Shown one piece after another: positions 16,108 to 25,684 of a DNA stretch of 64,000 bases. Each line of letters opens with the position of its first letter. The first letter of the stretch is position 1. A model generated the notes under the pieces. That model was not told the origin of the DNA, did not search any database, and saw only the letters and a list, made by a program, of their open reading frames with translations. The stretch is from Alphaproteobacteria bacterium (GTDB lineage Bacteria; Pseudomonadota; Alphaproteobacteria; Rhizobiales; Rhizobiaceae). A program made the translations under genes and the position numbers. The stretch is taken from contig JAJRQF010000040.1 in assembly GCA_024280375.1 (NCBI GenBank), positions 1 to 64,000 on the forward strand, read 5' to 3'.

Positions 16108-16593
16108 TTAAGATTCATACGAGGCAAGAAAATCCGTTAGTAGCTGATTGAGTTGTTGTTTTTGCTGTTCATTCAGGCCAGCTAAGAGTGTTGCCTGGGT
16201 GGCCACATGTTGGCCAACCACACTATCGATCAGCGCGTAGCCTTTTGTGGTGAGCTTTATAATAAATCCGCGGCCATCTTCCGGATTTGGCAAACGCTCC
16301 ACAAGTTGGCGTTTTTCCAATTGGTCTATTCTATTGGTCATCGTGCCCGATGTTATCATCATCGATTGCATTAAATCGGTTGGGGGCATTGAATAGGGGG
16401 CACCGGCTCGGCGCAGGGTAGCCAGAACATCAAAGCTGGCGCCATTTAAACCATTTTCCTCAAAGGTTTTTGCCATGCCAAGTGAGAGATGTTGGGCAAT
16501 GCGTTGTAGGCGTCCGATCAAGGCCATCGGCTTTGTATCAAGCTCTGGTCTTTCTTTCTTCCACTGCTCAATGATTTGGTCAATTTGATCCAT
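16108..16593 (-). CDS. MarR-family transcriptional regulator
   Basis: Taken from ATG 16593, giving 161 residues; a TTG at 16611 would add six residues but lies next to the operator. The winged helix-turn-helix runs from about residue 45 (GLNGASFDVLATLRRAGAPY) through TDLMQSMMITSGTMTNRIDQ and LEKRQLVERLPNPEDGRGFI, with the wing DGRG followed by KLTTKGYALID. It is a dimeric repressor of the MarR type. It is divergent from an EamA exporter gene 79 bases away, and the spacer holds two copies of one 18-bp palindrome. This strongly suggests that it represses both itself and the exporter until a ligand binds; the ligand is unknown. Confidence 0.92.
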   Translation of the reverse strand: MDQIDQIIEQWKKERPELDTKPMALIGRLQRIAQHLSLGMAKTFEENGLNGASFDVLATLRRAGAPYSMPPTDLMQSMMITSGTMTNRIDQLEKRQLVERLPNPEDGRGFIIKLTTKGYALIDSVVGQHVATQATLLAGLNEQQKQQLNQLLTDFLASYES

Positions 16594-16613
16594 GGGCAAA
16601 TAATACGTCAATT

Positions 16614-16631
16614 TATCTTGACGTCAAGGTA
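16614..16631. promoter_or_regulatory. MarR operator, site 1
   Basis: TATCTTGACGTCAAGGTA: a near-perfect palindrome around GACGTC, 20 bases before the marR start. Its half site TATCTTGA/TCAAG(A/G)TA recurs at 16641. Confidence 0.75.
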
Positions 16632-16640
16632 AATTGGCAA

Positions 16641-16658
16641 TACCTTGACATCAAGATA
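16641..16658. promoter_or_regulatory. MarR operator, site 2
   Basis: TACCTTGACATCAAGATA: same palindrome with one centre change, 14 bases before the EamA start codon. The centre-to-centre distance to site 1 is 27 bases. Two identical-type sites between divergent genes fit cooperative repression. Confidence 0.75.
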
Positions 16659-16672
16659 AGTGGAGTTAGTAA

Positions 16673-17518
16673 ATGAGCCGGTTTCTTGTGTTATTGACAA
16701 CGGCCCTTGCGCCGATGATTTGGGGCAGCACCTACATCGTCACAACAGAGCTATTGCCCGAGGACTACCCTTTGACTGTAGCGCTATTAAGGGCACTGCC
16801 TGCCGGGCTGTTATTGTTGGCATTCACCCGGCAATTGCCGCGTGGGGAGTGGTGGTGGAAAGTCTTTGTACTGGGCGGGTTGAATATCGCAATATTCTGG
16901 TGGTTATTGTTTATCGCAGCTTACCGATTGCCCGGAGGAATTGCTGCAACGCTCGGTGCCATTCAGCCTTTGATTGTGGTGTTTGTGGCCTATTTTGCGC
17001 TGGGAGCGCCCATCCGTGCTGTTTCGATAGTTGCCGCAATTTTGGGATTGATTGGCGTGGCTTTGCTGCTGCTTAACCCCGCATCAGAACTTGATCCTGT
17101 CGGAGTAATAGCCGGATTTGGTGGCGCGTTTTCCATGGCTTGCGGGGTGGTGTTAACCCGAAAGTGGCAGCCGGATGTATCACTGCTTACATTTACTGGC
17201 TGGCAGTTAACTGCCGGTGGTGTGCTATTATTGCCGATGGCATTATTAATGGAGCCATCCTTGCCCCCGTTGAATTTAAACAATGCTATTGGGTTCATTT
17301 ATCTTGGGCTTATCGGTGCGGCTTTTACCTATGCAATTTGGTTCAGAGGGATATCTTTGTTAAGTCCCAATGTGGTTTCCCCACTGGGTTTTTTAAGCCC
17401 GGCAATGGCAGTATTACTTGGATGGGTATTATTGGGGCAGGATTTGCGGATTGAGCAGGTTTTTGGGTTTGGATTGGTGTTTGTAAGCATTTTGCTGGCC
17501 GGGTGGCGCAGGACATAA
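16673..17518 (+). CDS. EamA-family exporter controlled by the divergent MarR
   Basis: A 281-residue membrane protein with ten predicted helices. The first reads LTTALAPMIWGSTYIVTTEL, and the internal repeat starts near residue 140 (GFGGAFSMACGVVLTRKWQP). LPGGIAATLGAIQPLIVVFV and LSPNVVSPLGFLSPAMAVLL are the conserved loop-helix segments of the two EamA halves. Family members export amino acids, metabolites or xenobiotics. GGAG precedes ATG 16673. The adjacent MarR gene with twin operators suggests induction by the exported compound or a related signal. Distinct from the EamA genes at 6217 and 38695. Confidence 0.9.
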   Translation: MSRFLVLLTTALAPMIWGSTYIVTTELLPEDYPLTVALLRALPAGLLLLAFTRQLPRGEWWWKVFVLGGLNIAIFWWLLFIAAYRLPGGIAATLGAIQPLIVVFVAYFALGAPIRAVSIVAAILGLIGVALLLLNPASELDPVGVIAGFGGAFSMACGVVLTRKWQPDVSLLTFTGWQLTAGGVLLLPMALLMEPSLPPLNLNNAIGFIYLGLIGAAFTYAIWFRGISLLSPNVVSPLGFLSPAMAVLLGWVLLGQDLRIEQVFGFGLVFVSILLAGWRRT

Positions 17519-17578
17519 ACAGTTGTCATTTTCTTGATGCTGTCGCCAAACGGTATCAGTTTTGAAATTGTCCGAGGT

Positions 17579-18508
17579 CTATTTATTTAATTTTTTCCTG
17601 ATTGCATCAACAATTTGGTCGGTGGAATTTACCCGCTTGGCAGGAAAACCTTCAACGCTGCCTTGAAAGCTTTTTACCAGTTTTAAATCCTCCAGATCAG
17701 CGAGAAACTGATGCAGTTTTTGCTTTAACCCCTGCGGGCGGAAGATATAGACCGGTGCTCCGGTGGCAAGCGCCTCTGACACCATATTGTGGCTATCGCC
17801 GGTGACAATTAAAATGTCTGAAATGGCCAATATTTGCCGATACGGATTGTCGTCATTGTCGATACCGGTGGAATAGTAGAACTTATGCTTGGCCAAGGCC
17901 TGTTTAACTGCTTTTTCGAGTTGAGGCGGTGTTCGCCGCGAGGCAATGACCAAAATGCTGTGATCTTTGATCGGAATTTGGGAGAGTTTTTGAATAAGCT
18001 CGTTGCAGGTTTCTTCGCCCCAGCTAATCCCTCTGGTCGTGCCACCTAAAACCAGACCAATGCGTTTGCCGGGAAAACCGTTGAATTTTTCTTCTGCCTC
18101 AATCCGGGCTTCCGCTAATAATTCCACCGAAAGCGGGTGCGGTGAGGTGAGCGAGGCAATCACATTATCGCCGCGCAGGCGGTCATGTTCCGGCACCCAG
18201 ATAATATCCGCGGCGGTTGTTCCGGTTTTTGGGTCCTTAAGACAAACAGTAATGGTGGCATCACCGGCGGCCTTTTTGATGGCTTTCAAATAGGGCAGGG
18301 TTCTGCGTCCTGATGATATGACCACATCTGGGAAAGGCGGGGCAATAGGGCTGTTGGGGTTTCCCGGTCGATCACGAAATGGCAACATGGCACGCGGCAT
18401 GATTGACCATATTCTATCGGGCTTTATCACCCGTTCTTCAACAATGCCGCCAAGTTGGCGCGCAACCCCTACGCATTGTATTCGGTCGCCGGCTTTGCCG
18501 TCGCTCAA
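17579..18508 (-). CDS. ELM1-like protein (mitochondrial fission ELM1 family)
   Basis: A 309-residue protein of the ELM1 family, whose bacterial members have a glycosyltransferase-like fold and are found near lipid or envelope genes; activity is not established. The family N-terminus normally reads I-W-V-L-S-D-G-K-x-G. Here KIWVL precedes the first usable start, a TTG at 18508, so the true start may be this TTG or a non-standard codon a little upstream (in-frame stop at about 18549). Conserved parts: DVVISSGRRTLPYLKAIKK, FPGKRIGLVLGGTTRGISWG, VIASRRTPPQLEKAVKQAL and LIVTGDSHNMVSEALATGAP, the last being the likely nucleotide-sugar-like pocket. It follows the GST gene by 43 bases on the same strand, so the two are probably co-transcribed. 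Confidence 0.82.
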   Translation of the reverse strand: MSDGKAGDRIQCVGVARQLGGIVEERVIKPDRIWSIMPRAMLPFRDRPGNPNSPIAPPFPDVVISSGRRTLPYLKAIKKAAGDATITVCLKDPKTGTTAADIIWVPEHDRLRGDNVIASLTSPHPLSVELLAEARIEAEEKFNGFPGKRIGLVLGGTTRGISWGEETCNELIQKLSQIPIKDHSILVIASRRTPPQLEKAVKQALAKHKFYYSTGIDNDDNPYRQILAISDILIVTGDSHNMVSEALATGAPVYIFRPQGLKQKLHQFLADLEDLKLVKSFQGSVEGFPAKRVNSTDQIVDAIRKKLNK

Positions 18509-18551
18509 AACCCAGATTTTAAGTGGCTCGGTGATGGCAAAACCTCAGGAT

Positions 18552-19181
18552 TCAGGGAAGCGGAATTTCTTCAGGATTTGGTATGCCATAGCCTTTGATA
18601 ACCGCAGGCCTTGCGGCAATTGCATGATACCAGCGTTTGAGATTATCAAAGTCGTCAATATCGATATTCTGCCATTGCCACCGGGCGCACCAGGGGAAAA
18701 TCGCCATATCAGCAATGGAGTAGCTACCGGCTACAAATTCGCGCTCTTCCAGATGCTGGTCGAGAATGTCGTAGAGCCGTTCGGCCTCATCGCCATAACG
18801 GCGTTCGGCATAATCGCTTTTGCCGGGATTGAAATGCAAAAAATGATTGGCCTGTCCGAGCATCGGGCCAAAGCCGCCCATTTGCCACATCAGCCATTCT
18901 ATGCAGCGCCAATAATCTTCTGACCCTGACTTCGGCATGAATGTGCCGGTTTTATTGGCGAGATAAAGCAGGATTGCGCCCGATTCCATCAGGTTTAATC
19001 CGGTGTCCTGATCAACAATTGCAGGTATCTTGTTATTGGGCGAAATCGCCAGAAATGACGGCTCATATTGCTCGTCTTTGGCAATGTCGACGGGATGGAC
19101 ATTATAGTCCAGCCGCATTTCCTCAAGCGCTATGGAAACCTTGCGGCCATTGGGGGTGCCCCAGGTATAAAGATCAATCAT
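18552..19181 (-). CDS. glutathione S-transferase (YghU/YfcG-type, nu class)
   Basis: A 209-residue cytoplasmic protein. The thioredoxin-like N-terminal domain starts MIDLYTWGTPNGRKVSIALE. The Thr-Pro-Asn motif replaces the usual Tyr/Ser/Cys, as in the YfcG/YghU group, which has disulfide-bond reductase and peroxidase activity. KIPAIVDQ (cis-proline) and LMESGAILLYLANKTG (Glu-Ser glutathione contact) follow. The helical C-terminal domain has EWLMWQMGGFGPMLGQANHF and YSIADMAIFPWCARWQW. The gene precedes the ELM1-like gene and follows greA by 38 bases on the same strand, though co-transcription with greA is not certain. Confidence 0.88.
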   Translation of the reverse strand: MIDLYTWGTPNGRKVSIALEEMRLDYNVHPVDIAKDEQYEPSFLAISPNNKIPAIVDQDTGLNLMESGAILLYLANKTGTFMPKSGSEDYWRCIEWLMWQMGGFGPMLGQANHFLHFNPGKSDYAERRYGDEAERLYDILDQHLEEREFVAGSYSIADMAIFPWCARWQWQNIDIDDFDNLKRWYHAIAARPAVIKGYGIPNPEEIPLP

Positions 19182-19219
19182 TTTGGCCTCCCGCTACAAA
19201 ATCTGACAAATATGAAGGT

Positions 19220-19693
19220 TTAGACGAATTGCACTTTCATGATTTCATAGGAACGTGCGCCGCCGGGGGCGGCCACTTCAACGCTGTCACCTTCTTCCTT
19301 GCCAATCAACGCGCGCGAAATGGGTGAAGATATGGAAACCTTGCCACTTGCGACATCAGCTTCCTGATCGCCAACAATCTGGTAGTGCTTTTCCTGCTCG
19401 GTTTCTTCGTCAATCAAGGTGACGGTCGCGCCGAATTTTACCGTGTCACCGGATAGTTTGGTGACGTCAATCACTTCTGCCTTGGCGATATATTCCTCAA
19501 GCTCGGCAACCCGGCCCTCATTGAGGCTTTGCTGCTCTTTGGCCGCATGATATTCGGCATTTTCGGAAAGGTCGCCATGGGCGCGGGCTTCCGAAATCGC
19601 CGCAATGATTTTGGGGCGATCTTCAGACTGACGACGTTTCAGTTCCTGCTCAAGGGCCTGATAGCCCGCTTGAGTCATGGGAAATTTTTCCAC
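19220..19693 (-). CDS. greA: transcription elongation factor GreA
   Basis: A 157-residue factor that enters the RNA polymerase secondary channel and stimulates cleavage of backtracked RNA. The N-terminal coiled coil covers residues 1-75, with the conserved tip [20 protein letters not shown] whose acidic pair (D, E) positions the catalytic Mg2+. The C-terminal FKBP-like domain has [31 protein letters not shown] and [13 protein letters not shown]. The start is GTG 19693 with AAGGAA seven bases upstream, giving MEKFPMT as in homologues. carB lies upstream on the same strand; carB-greA adjacency is common in Hyphomicrobiales. Two inverted repeats lie in its leader (19714-19734 and 19767-19800). 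Confidence 0.97.
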   Translation of the reverse strand: MEKFPMTQAGYQALEQELKRRQSEDRPKIIAAISEARAHGDLSENAEYHAAKEQQSLNEGRVAELEEYIAKAEVIDVTKLSGDTVKFGATVTLIDEETEQEKHYQIVGDQEADVASGKVSISSPISRALIGKEEGDSVEVAAPGGARSYEIMKVQFV

Positions 19694-19760
19694 TTTAATA
19701 TTCCTTGTATTGAAGGTATCTGCAGCGAATACCTGTTAGGAGCAGATATCGCGGATACAC

Positions 19761-19800
19761 AAAAAATTACAGTACCTGGAATTTCAACCAGATACTGTAA
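19761..19800 (-). terminator. rho-independent terminator between carB and greA (minus strand)
   Basis: On the minus strand TTACAGTA(T)CTGG, an 8-base loop, CCAG(G)TACTGTAA, then TTTTTT. The stem is 13 positions with one mismatch. It lies 300 bases after the carB stop and about 70 bases before greA, so it may end a long carB 3' region or act as an attenuator in a greA leader. A smaller inverted repeat (AGGTAT/ATACCT, 19714-19734) follows before greA. Confidence 0.7.
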
Positions 19801-19947
19801 ATTGGTTCCCGGTTCTTATAGCCTAAAAGCAATAATTTCAAAAGTCTCAAAAACCGACTTTTTGGTGAACATGGTATTTCTGATTGATAATGCAGTTCCA
19901 GCTGCGGTAGTAGTCGTTGGAAATTAATGAAATTGGGTGCATAACGG

Positions 19948-20097
19948 ATGAAATTGGGCTGGTTTAATGTAATATCGTTCGTTCTTGCGATTGGCTGTGC
20001 TGTGGGCTTTGTAATGTCAGGTGAAGAAGGCTTTTTTGGCAAAGAGCTGTTTTTTACGTTTGGGGCGACATTCCTATTTTTCACATTTTGGAAATAG
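19948..20097 (+). CDS. small hydrophobic protein (49 aa), hypothetical
   Basis: ATG 19948 opens 49 codons ending 4 bases before the end of carB on the other strand. The product starts MKLGWFNVISFVLAIGCAVG, one membrane helix. After GEEGFFGKE comes a second hydrophobic stretch (LFFTFGATFLFFTFWK). The two-helix design with an acidic loop resembles the 55-residue protein at 1371 in plan, though not in sequence. The ribosome site is weak (a GG just before the ATG), and the frame opposite is also open, so reality is uncertain. No family recognised. Confidence 0.45.
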   Translation: MKLGWFNVISFVLAIGCAVGFVMSGEEGFFGKELFFTFGATFLFFTFWK

Positions 20098-20100
20098 GTC

Positions 20101-23100
20101 CTAGGCGGCCGGGAAATAATCCTGCAAAGGCCGCACGGTCAATTCCTCATTGCTCAATGCTTCAATCGCTTCTGATACGGCAATCGCACCGGCAAGTGTG
20201 GTGTAATAAGGCACCCGTTGCATCAGTGCTGCTTGTCTAAGCGAGCGCGAATCCGCATAGGCCTTTTCGCCTTTGGAGGTATTAAACACCAGATGGATTT
20301 GCCGATTGCGAATTGCGTCCTCTATATGCGGCCGTCCTTCCAGCACCTTGTTGATGCGCTGACACTCGATACCATTTTCCGCCAACAATCGCTGGGTGCC
20401 ACCGGTTGCCAGTATGGTAAAGCCGAGTTTTGCCAGCCGTTTCACTGCGGGCATGATACGTTCCTTATCGGCATCTTTAACCGATACAAACAACGCTCCA
20501 TCCTTGGGAAGATCGACGCCTGCGCCAATCTGCGCCTTTGCAAAGGCCATCGCATAATCGGTATCCAGCCCCATAACCTCGCCAGTTGAACGCATTTCCG
20601 GCCCCAACAGCGTGTCGACACCGGGGAACCGGGCAAATGGGAATACGGCTTCCTTGACGGCGATGTGTTTCAGCGCTTCCGGGTCTGGTTTTGCGCCATA
20701 GGCATCAATGGCCAAATCAAGGGGCAGGCCACCCATGATGCGGGTGGCGATTTTGGCAATCGACATGCCGATGGTTTTGGCCACAAAAGGTACGGTACGT
20801 GATGCGCGCGGGTTAACTTCCAGCACGTAAATCACGTCGTCCTTGATGGCGAATTGAACATTCATCAAGCCGCCAACCTTAAGGGCAACTGCCATCTCTT
20901 TGGTTTGGCGTTTCAACTCTTCAATGATTTTAGGCGAGAGGGTATGATTGGGCAGGGAACAGGCGCTGTCGCCCGAGTGAATGCCGGCTTCCTCAATATG
21001 CTCCATAATACCGCAAACAAAAACCTCTTTGCCATCGCAAAGACAATCCACATCAACCTCGATTGCATTGGTCAGATAGCTGTCGATCAATACCGGTGAC
21101 TTGCCGGATACAACCACGGCCTCTTTCATGTAGCGGTCGAAACGCGCATCGTTATAAACGATTTCCATTGCCCGGCCGCCCAGTACATAGGAGGGACGGA
21201 TTACCACCGGATAGCCAATTTTGGCAACGATTGTTTTTGCTTCATCAACCGAGCGCGCAATGCCATTTATCGGCTGTTTTAAATTCAGATCATGCAGCAG
21301 TTTTTGGAAACGGTCACGGTCTTCTGCCAGATCAATCGCATCGGGAGATGTACCAAGGATCGGAATGCCCGCATCCTCCAATGCATTGGCAAGGCTAAGC
21401 GGTGTTTGGCCACCAAATTGCACGATGACACCGAGAAACTCGCCTTTGGACTTCTCAACCCGGATGATTTCCATCACGTCTTCAACCGTTAGCGGTTCGA
21501 AATAGAGCCGGTCAGAGGTATCATAATCGGTTGATACCGTTTCAGGATTGCAATTGACCATGATGGATTCAAGGCCTGCATCTTTTAGCGCGAAGGCCGC
21601 GTGACAACAGCAATAATCAAACTCGATGCCCTGGCCAATACGGTTTGGCCCGCCGCCCAGGATCATAACTTTTTTGGCGGAGGAAACATCGGTTTCAGTA
21701 CGAATTTCACCAGCAAAATCAGTCTCATAGGTTGAGTACATATAGGCGGTGGGCGAAGCAAATTCAGCGGCACAGGTATCTATGCGTTTGTAGACAGGGT
21801 GAATGTTTAGTTTCTCGCGAAGTGCCAGCACATCTTCAACTGATTTATCGGCGAGTTCGGCCAGCCTTGTGTCAGAAAAACCGTTGGCTTTCAGCATCCG
21901 AAGATTATCGGCATTATCCGGCAGGCCATGTTTTTTGATACGGGCTTCCAGAATGATCAATTGCTCGATCTGGCGCAAAAACCACGGGTCGATTTTGCAA
22001 CTGTCAAAAATTTGCTCGATGCTGGCGCCTTCACGCATGGCCTGCGCCACTTTCAGCAATCGATCGGGCCGGGGGGTTCCAAGGGCGGCGCGAATAGCAT
22101 TTTTATCATCGCGCTCGCCGCCACCTTGACCAAGTCCTTCAATTTCGACTTCATCGAGGCCGGAAAGGCCGGTTTCCAACCCGCGCAGGGCTTTTTGCAA
22201 AGATTCATTAAATGTGCGGCCGATGGCCATCACTTCGCCCACCGATTTCATCGAGGTGGTTAGAACATCGGAAGCGGCGGCGAATTTTTCAAAGGCAAAG
22301 CGTGGAATTTTTGTAACCACATAATCGATGGATGGCTCAAACGATGCGGGCGTTGCACCGGCGGTAATATCATTGTCCAATTCATCCAGCGTATAGCCAA
22401 CAGCCAGCCGGGCCGCGACCTTGGCAATCGGGAAACCTGTTGCTTTTGAGGCTAACGCCGATGAGCGCGAGACACGCGGGTTCATTTCAATGACAACAAG
22501 GCGTCCATCGGCAGGGTTTACCGCAAACTGAACATTGGAACCGCCGGTTTCGACGCCGATTTCGCGCAATACGGCAATCGATGCGTTACGCATCATCTGG
22601 TATTCTTTATCTGTCAGGGTAAGCGCCGGGGCAACTGTTATGGAATCGCCCGTATGCACACCCATCGGGTCGATATTTTCAATCGAGCATATGATAATGC
22701 AATTGTCCGCCTTGTCGCGCACAACTTCCATCTCAAATTCTTTCCACCCAAGCACCGATTCTTCACCCAGCCCCTCATTGGTGGGGGAGGCCTCAACGCC
22801 GCCGATCACCAGATCGTAAAGTTCTTCCAACGTGTAGGCAATGCCACCACCCTGACCGCCCATAGTAAATGACGGGCGCACAATGGCCGGAAGGCCTGAG
22901 GTTTTTGACGCATTCAGCGCTTGCATTTGTGCGGTCAACCGATGCTCTTCCAGCCGGTTGGTTTCGCCCTCATCCCATTGCCGGGTATAAGTGGCGATAT
23001 TTTCTTCTGTGCCACCGGATTTTTTTACCGTTTCCAGACCTGCTTCATATTCCGCCTCAAAACGTTTTTTCAATTCGGTGGTATTAACGAAAGAAGAACG

Positions 23101-23550
23101 CGGAGTTTCCAGCCCGATCTTGTGCATTGCGGTGCGAAACAGATCACGGTCTTCGGCCTTGTCGATGGCTGCCGCGTTTGCGCCGATCATTTCCACGTCA
23201 TATTCGTCGAGCGTGCCCATTTTCTGTAGGGAAAGGGCAGTGTTTAGTGCGGTCTGTCCGCCCATAGTGGGCAGCAGAACCATTTTATCATTGGGATGGG
23301 CTTTGCGCTCTTTGGCGATGATCTTGGCAACAACGTCTGGCGTAATTGGTTCGATATAGGTTGCATCGGCCAATTCAGGATCGGTCATGATTGTGGCCGG
23401 GTTCGAATTGACCAATACAATGCGGTAGCCTTCGGCTCGCAAGGCTTTACAGGCCTGGGTGCCTGAATAGTCAAATTCGCAAGCCTGTCCGATTACAATC
23501 GGGCCTGCACCGATAATTAGAATGGTGTCAATATCCTGGCGTTTTGGCAT
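20101..23550 (-). CDS. carB: carbamoyl-phosphate synthase large subunit
   Basis: A 1149-residue enzyme making carbamoyl phosphate from bicarbonate, ATP and ammonia supplied by CarA, for arginine and pyrimidine synthesis. The start is ATG 23550 ([20 protein letters not shown]); the longer frame to 23583 adds 11 unrelated residues. It contains two homologous ATP-grasp halves: [20 protein letters not shown] in the first and [20 protein letters not shown] in the second. The halves also repeat the entry motif ([20 protein letters not shown] and [20 protein letters not shown]). The C-terminal MGS-like allosteric domain starts near [13 protein letters not shown], with [15 protein letters not shown]. 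The partner gene carA is 17 kb away at 40885, as usual in alphaproteobacteria. Confidence 0.98.
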   Translation of the reverse strand: MPKRQDIDTILIIGAGPIVIGQACEFDYSGTQACKALRAEGYRIVLVNSNPATIMTDPELADATYIEPITPDVVAKIIAKERKAHPNDKMVLLPTMGGQTALNTALSLQKMGTLDEYDVEMIGANAAAIDKAEDRDLFRTAMHKIGLETPRSSFVNTTELKKRFEAEYEAGLETVKKSGGTEENIATYTRQWDEGETNRLEEHRLTAQMQALNASKTSGLPAIVRPSFTMGGQGGGIAYTLEELYDLVIGGVEASPTNEGLGEESVLGWKEFEMEVVRDKADNCIIICSIENIDPMGVHTGDSITVAPALTLTDKEYQMMRNASIAVLREIGVETGGSNVQFAVNPADGRLVVIEMNPRVSRSSALASKATGFPIAKVAARLAVGYTLDELDNDITAGATPASFEPSIDYVVTKIPRFAFEKFAAASDVLTTSMKSVGEVMAIGRTFNESLQKALRGLETGLSGLDEVEIEGLGQGGGERDDKNAIRAALGTPRPDRLLKVAQAMREGASIEQIFDSCKIDPWFLRQIEQLIILEARIKKHGLPDNADNLRMLKANGFSDTRLAELADKSVEDVLALREKLNIHPVYKRIDTCAAEFASPTAYMYSTYETDFAGEIRTETDVSSAKKVMILGGGPNRIGQGIEFDYCCCHAAFALKDAGLESIMVNCNPETVSTDYDTSDRLYFEPLTVEDVMEIIRVEKSKGEFLGVIVQFGGQTPLSLANALEDAGIPILGTSPDAIDLAEDRDRFQKLLHDLNLKQPINGIARSVDEAKTIVAKIGYPVVIRPSYVLGGRAMEIVYNDARFDRYMKEAVVVSGKSPVLIDSYLTNAIEVDVDCLCDGKEVFVCGIMEHIEEAGIHSGDSACSLPNHTLSPKIIEELKRQTKEMAVALKVGGLMNVQFAIKDDVIYVLEVNPRASRTVPFVAKTIGMSIAKIATRIMGGLPLDLAIDAYGAKPDPEALKHIAVKEAVFPFARFPGVDTLLGPEMRSTGEVMGLDTDYAMAFAKAQIGAGVDLPKDGALFVSVKDADKERIMPAVKRLAKLGFTILATGGTQRLLAENGIECQRINKVLEGRPHIEDAIRNRQIHLVFNTSKGEKAYADSRSLRQAALMQRVPYYTTLAGAIAVSEAIEALSNEELTVRPLQDYFPAA

Positions 23551-23762
23551 TTTCTCTAGTTTCCGTCGCTCATGCTCGCACAAAACCCGGCGCGCGCGTT
23601 GGCGACCGGGTGAGGGCTTGAGATTGTTAAAGCTAAGATTGGCTTATAGGGCAAGTTATCTGGTTCGTGAACCCCAGATTTTTGAGCAATCTGGCTCTTC
23701 TGCCACACTATCTCCACAGAATTTACCAATTACTAAATCCTGGTGATTCGGTGAGTATTAGT

Positions 23763-24623
23763 ATGTGCGTAATTTCGAAAGTTCTGAGTGTCGTAAATGC
23801 AGCAATTTTTGTGGTGCTGGTGGGTACGGGAAACCTGTTCGCTGCCCATGTGGATACGATAAATTATCGCCCGGAACTTAAACGCGGTTCTCCCAAACTT
23901 GATATCTATTCCTTCGATGGCGCCAAAAATGCACCCGTTTTGATTTATGTGCATGGCGGTGCGTGGAAGCGGGGGCGCAGGCAACAGGTTGGAGTAAAGC
24001 CTCGATACTATAATGAAAAGGGCTATGTGTTTGTCAGCATTGACTACCGGCTGATACCCTCGGTGAGAATTGAAGACCAGCTTGCCGATATTGATCAGGC
24101 ACTTGGTTGGATTGCCGATAATATCGAGCACTATGGTGGTGATGGTCGAAATATGCACCTTATGGGCCATTCGGCCGGCGCTCATCTGGTTTCAATGGTT
24201 GGATTAGCGCCTGGAAAAATTGCTAAGTCTTTAATTGGCTCGGGCGCCCTTCGCACTGTAATCTCCAATGATACAATGGCCTATGACATGTCGCGCATTG
24301 CGGCGGCAGGTGGTGGGGTTCTGCCAAGTATGTATGGCGGTGTGTTTGGACGAGAGCCTGAGCGTTGGGAACGGCTGTCTCCGCAAAATTATGTCAAAAA
24401 ATCACAAAACCTGCCAGCATTCCTGATACTTTATTCCGGGCAAGGGTTTGCTGAAGCACGCAAAATCACCTCTCAGAGGTTCACAAAGCGGTTGCTGACA
24501 ACGGGCTCCACTGTCGAATTATTTAACGGCAGCAAATTCAATCATCGTCAAATGACCGTGTTAATTGGCGTTGATGATGAGTTGACCGGCGCGATTGACA
24601 GATTCCTGTGGCGTTACAAGTGA
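23763..24623 (+). CDS. secreted alpha/beta-hydrolase (carboxylesterase-like)
   Basis: Taken from ATG 23763 (286 residues), since this gives a signal peptide (SKVLSVVNAAIFVVLVGTGN) followed by FAAHVDTI; a longer frame from 23667 adds residues with no family likeness. The hydrolase signs are PVLIYVHGGAWKRGRR (oxyanion HGG), then VSIDYRLIPSVRIEDQLADI, and MGHSAGAHLVSM with the nucleophilic serine. A late SKFNHRQM gives the histidine. This is the BD-FAE/esterase type acting on small esters in the periplasm. The stop codon is inside a terminator hairpin. The gene is divergent from carB, with 212 bases between them. Confidence 0.85.
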   Translation: MCVISKVLSVVNAAIFVVLVGTGNLFAAHVDTINYRPELKRGSPKLDIYSFDGAKNAPVLIYVHGGAWKRGRRQQVGVKPRYYNEKGYVFVSIDYRLIPSVRIEDQLADIDQALGWIADNIEHYGGDGRNMHLMGHSAGAHLVSMVGLAPGKIAKSLIGSGALRTVISNDTMAYDMSRIAAAGGGVLPSMYGGVFGREPERWERLSPQNYVKKSQNLPAFLILYSGQGFAEARKITSQRFTKRLLTTGSTVELFNGSKFNHRQMTVLIGVDDELTGAIDRFLWRYK

Positions 24624-24640
24624 TTCATCACTTTTTTTTT
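24618..24640 (+). terminator. rho-independent terminator after the hydrolase gene
   Basis: AAGTGA, loop TTCA, TCACTT, then nine T. The stem includes the TGA stop codon of the hydrolase gene, a compact arrangement. Very clear. Confidence 0.85.
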
Positions 24641-24903
24641 CAGTCTGCCACAATATGAACGAAATAGTATTTCGTAAAAGCTTTGGGTGTTAACTATGAA
24701 TGCAGTTTCTGACTAGTAAGCATTGGCAAGTTCACCCCCAAGATGCTTTATTAACAGGGTTGTATTCAGGTGTTAATTTCGAACTATGTATTGCGTGTAA
24801 CTACGTGAAATTACTAGTCTATTTCGATTTTACTATACATCTATTGCAAACTGAAAAATCGAAATTATTGAGACTGTAAATGGCACAGTCTGGGAGTGGC
24901 CCA

Positions 24904-25551
24904 ATGTACAAGAAACTTGGTTTGGTTCTGCCAACAATTTTAGCAACCATCATGATTTATTTGCTGCCAACGGCATCTACAATGGCGCAGAAGGTCAATA
25001 TTACTGAAAATCTGCCTTTTGTGGATATTCGGATAAAAGGCAGAAGTTATAGAATCCAGAGGGTTCAGGATACCAGCAACAAGTTGACGAACAGCTTTGC
25101 CAAGACTTCGCGCAAATGCCCGCCATTTTGTATTCATCCGATTTCTGTTGCCCCGGGTGTGCAGACGGTGGGAGAGATCGAGGTCATCAATTTCTTGAAA
25201 GATAAGGTGGAAAAAGGAACCGGCGTTCTTGTTGATGCGCGCATCGCGGCATTCTTCAACAAGGGAACAATTCCTGGTTCTGTCAATATTCCCTTCACCT
25301 TGCTGACCAAGGGAAACACCACTTATATGGTCCGAATATTGAGTATTCTTGGTGCCGTGCAGAATGGCGGCTCGTGGGATTTTAGCAATTCGCGGGAATT
25401 GATGCTGTTTTGCAATGGCCCCTGGTGCGATCAATCTCCAAGAGCCATACGTGGATTATTGAATGTCGGATTTCCCGCTCGCAGTCTTTATTATTACCGC
25501 GGTGGTATGCAAAACTGGCAGGCGTTGGGTTTGACCACAATTAAGCCATAA
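24904..25551 (+). CDS. exported rhodanese-domain protein
   Basis: Start chosen at ATG 24904 because GGGAG lies seven bases before it; an ATG at 24880 lacks this. The 215-residue product begins with an export signal (LGLVLPTILATIMIYLLPTA, cut near TMAQ). Residues about 85-210 form one rhodanese domain: VGEIEVINFLKDKVEKGTGV, VDARIAAFFNKGTIPGSVNI, and the active-site loop LMLFCNGPWCDQSPRAI with Cys170; a second Cys175 is nearby. Such CNGPxC loops are found in periplasmic rhodaneses for sulfur or sulfite handling or in redox relay. The preceding segment has CPPFC. It is upstream of the LysM and DUF1194 genes on the same strand, spacing 133 bases. Confidence 0.85.
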   Translation: MYKKLGLVLPTILATIMIYLLPTASTMAQKVNITENLPFVDIRIKGRSYRIQRVQDTSNKLTNSFAKTSRKCPPFCIHPISVAPGVQTVGEIEVINFLKDKVEKGTGVLVDARIAAFFNKGTIPGSVNIPFTLLTKGNTTYMVRILSILGAVQNGGSWDFSNSRELMLFCNGPWCDQSPRAIRGLLNVGFPARSLYYYRGGMQNWQALGLTTIKP

Positions 25552-25684
25552 GACACGTTAATAATTGCTTAATGATACTTGGTGGGTAAATAATCAACAA
25601 GGAAACCCCTGAACATATTAGGGTAAATTCCTGTCCGGGTATCATTCAAATTTATAAAGCTCAGTCCGAGTACAGGAGTAGGTT

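Noticed and set aside
19767-20084. 105-codon minus-strand frame between carB and greA
   Set aside because: Its stop codon is in the terminator stem, the composition is low-complexity, and the opposite strand holds a better small frame.
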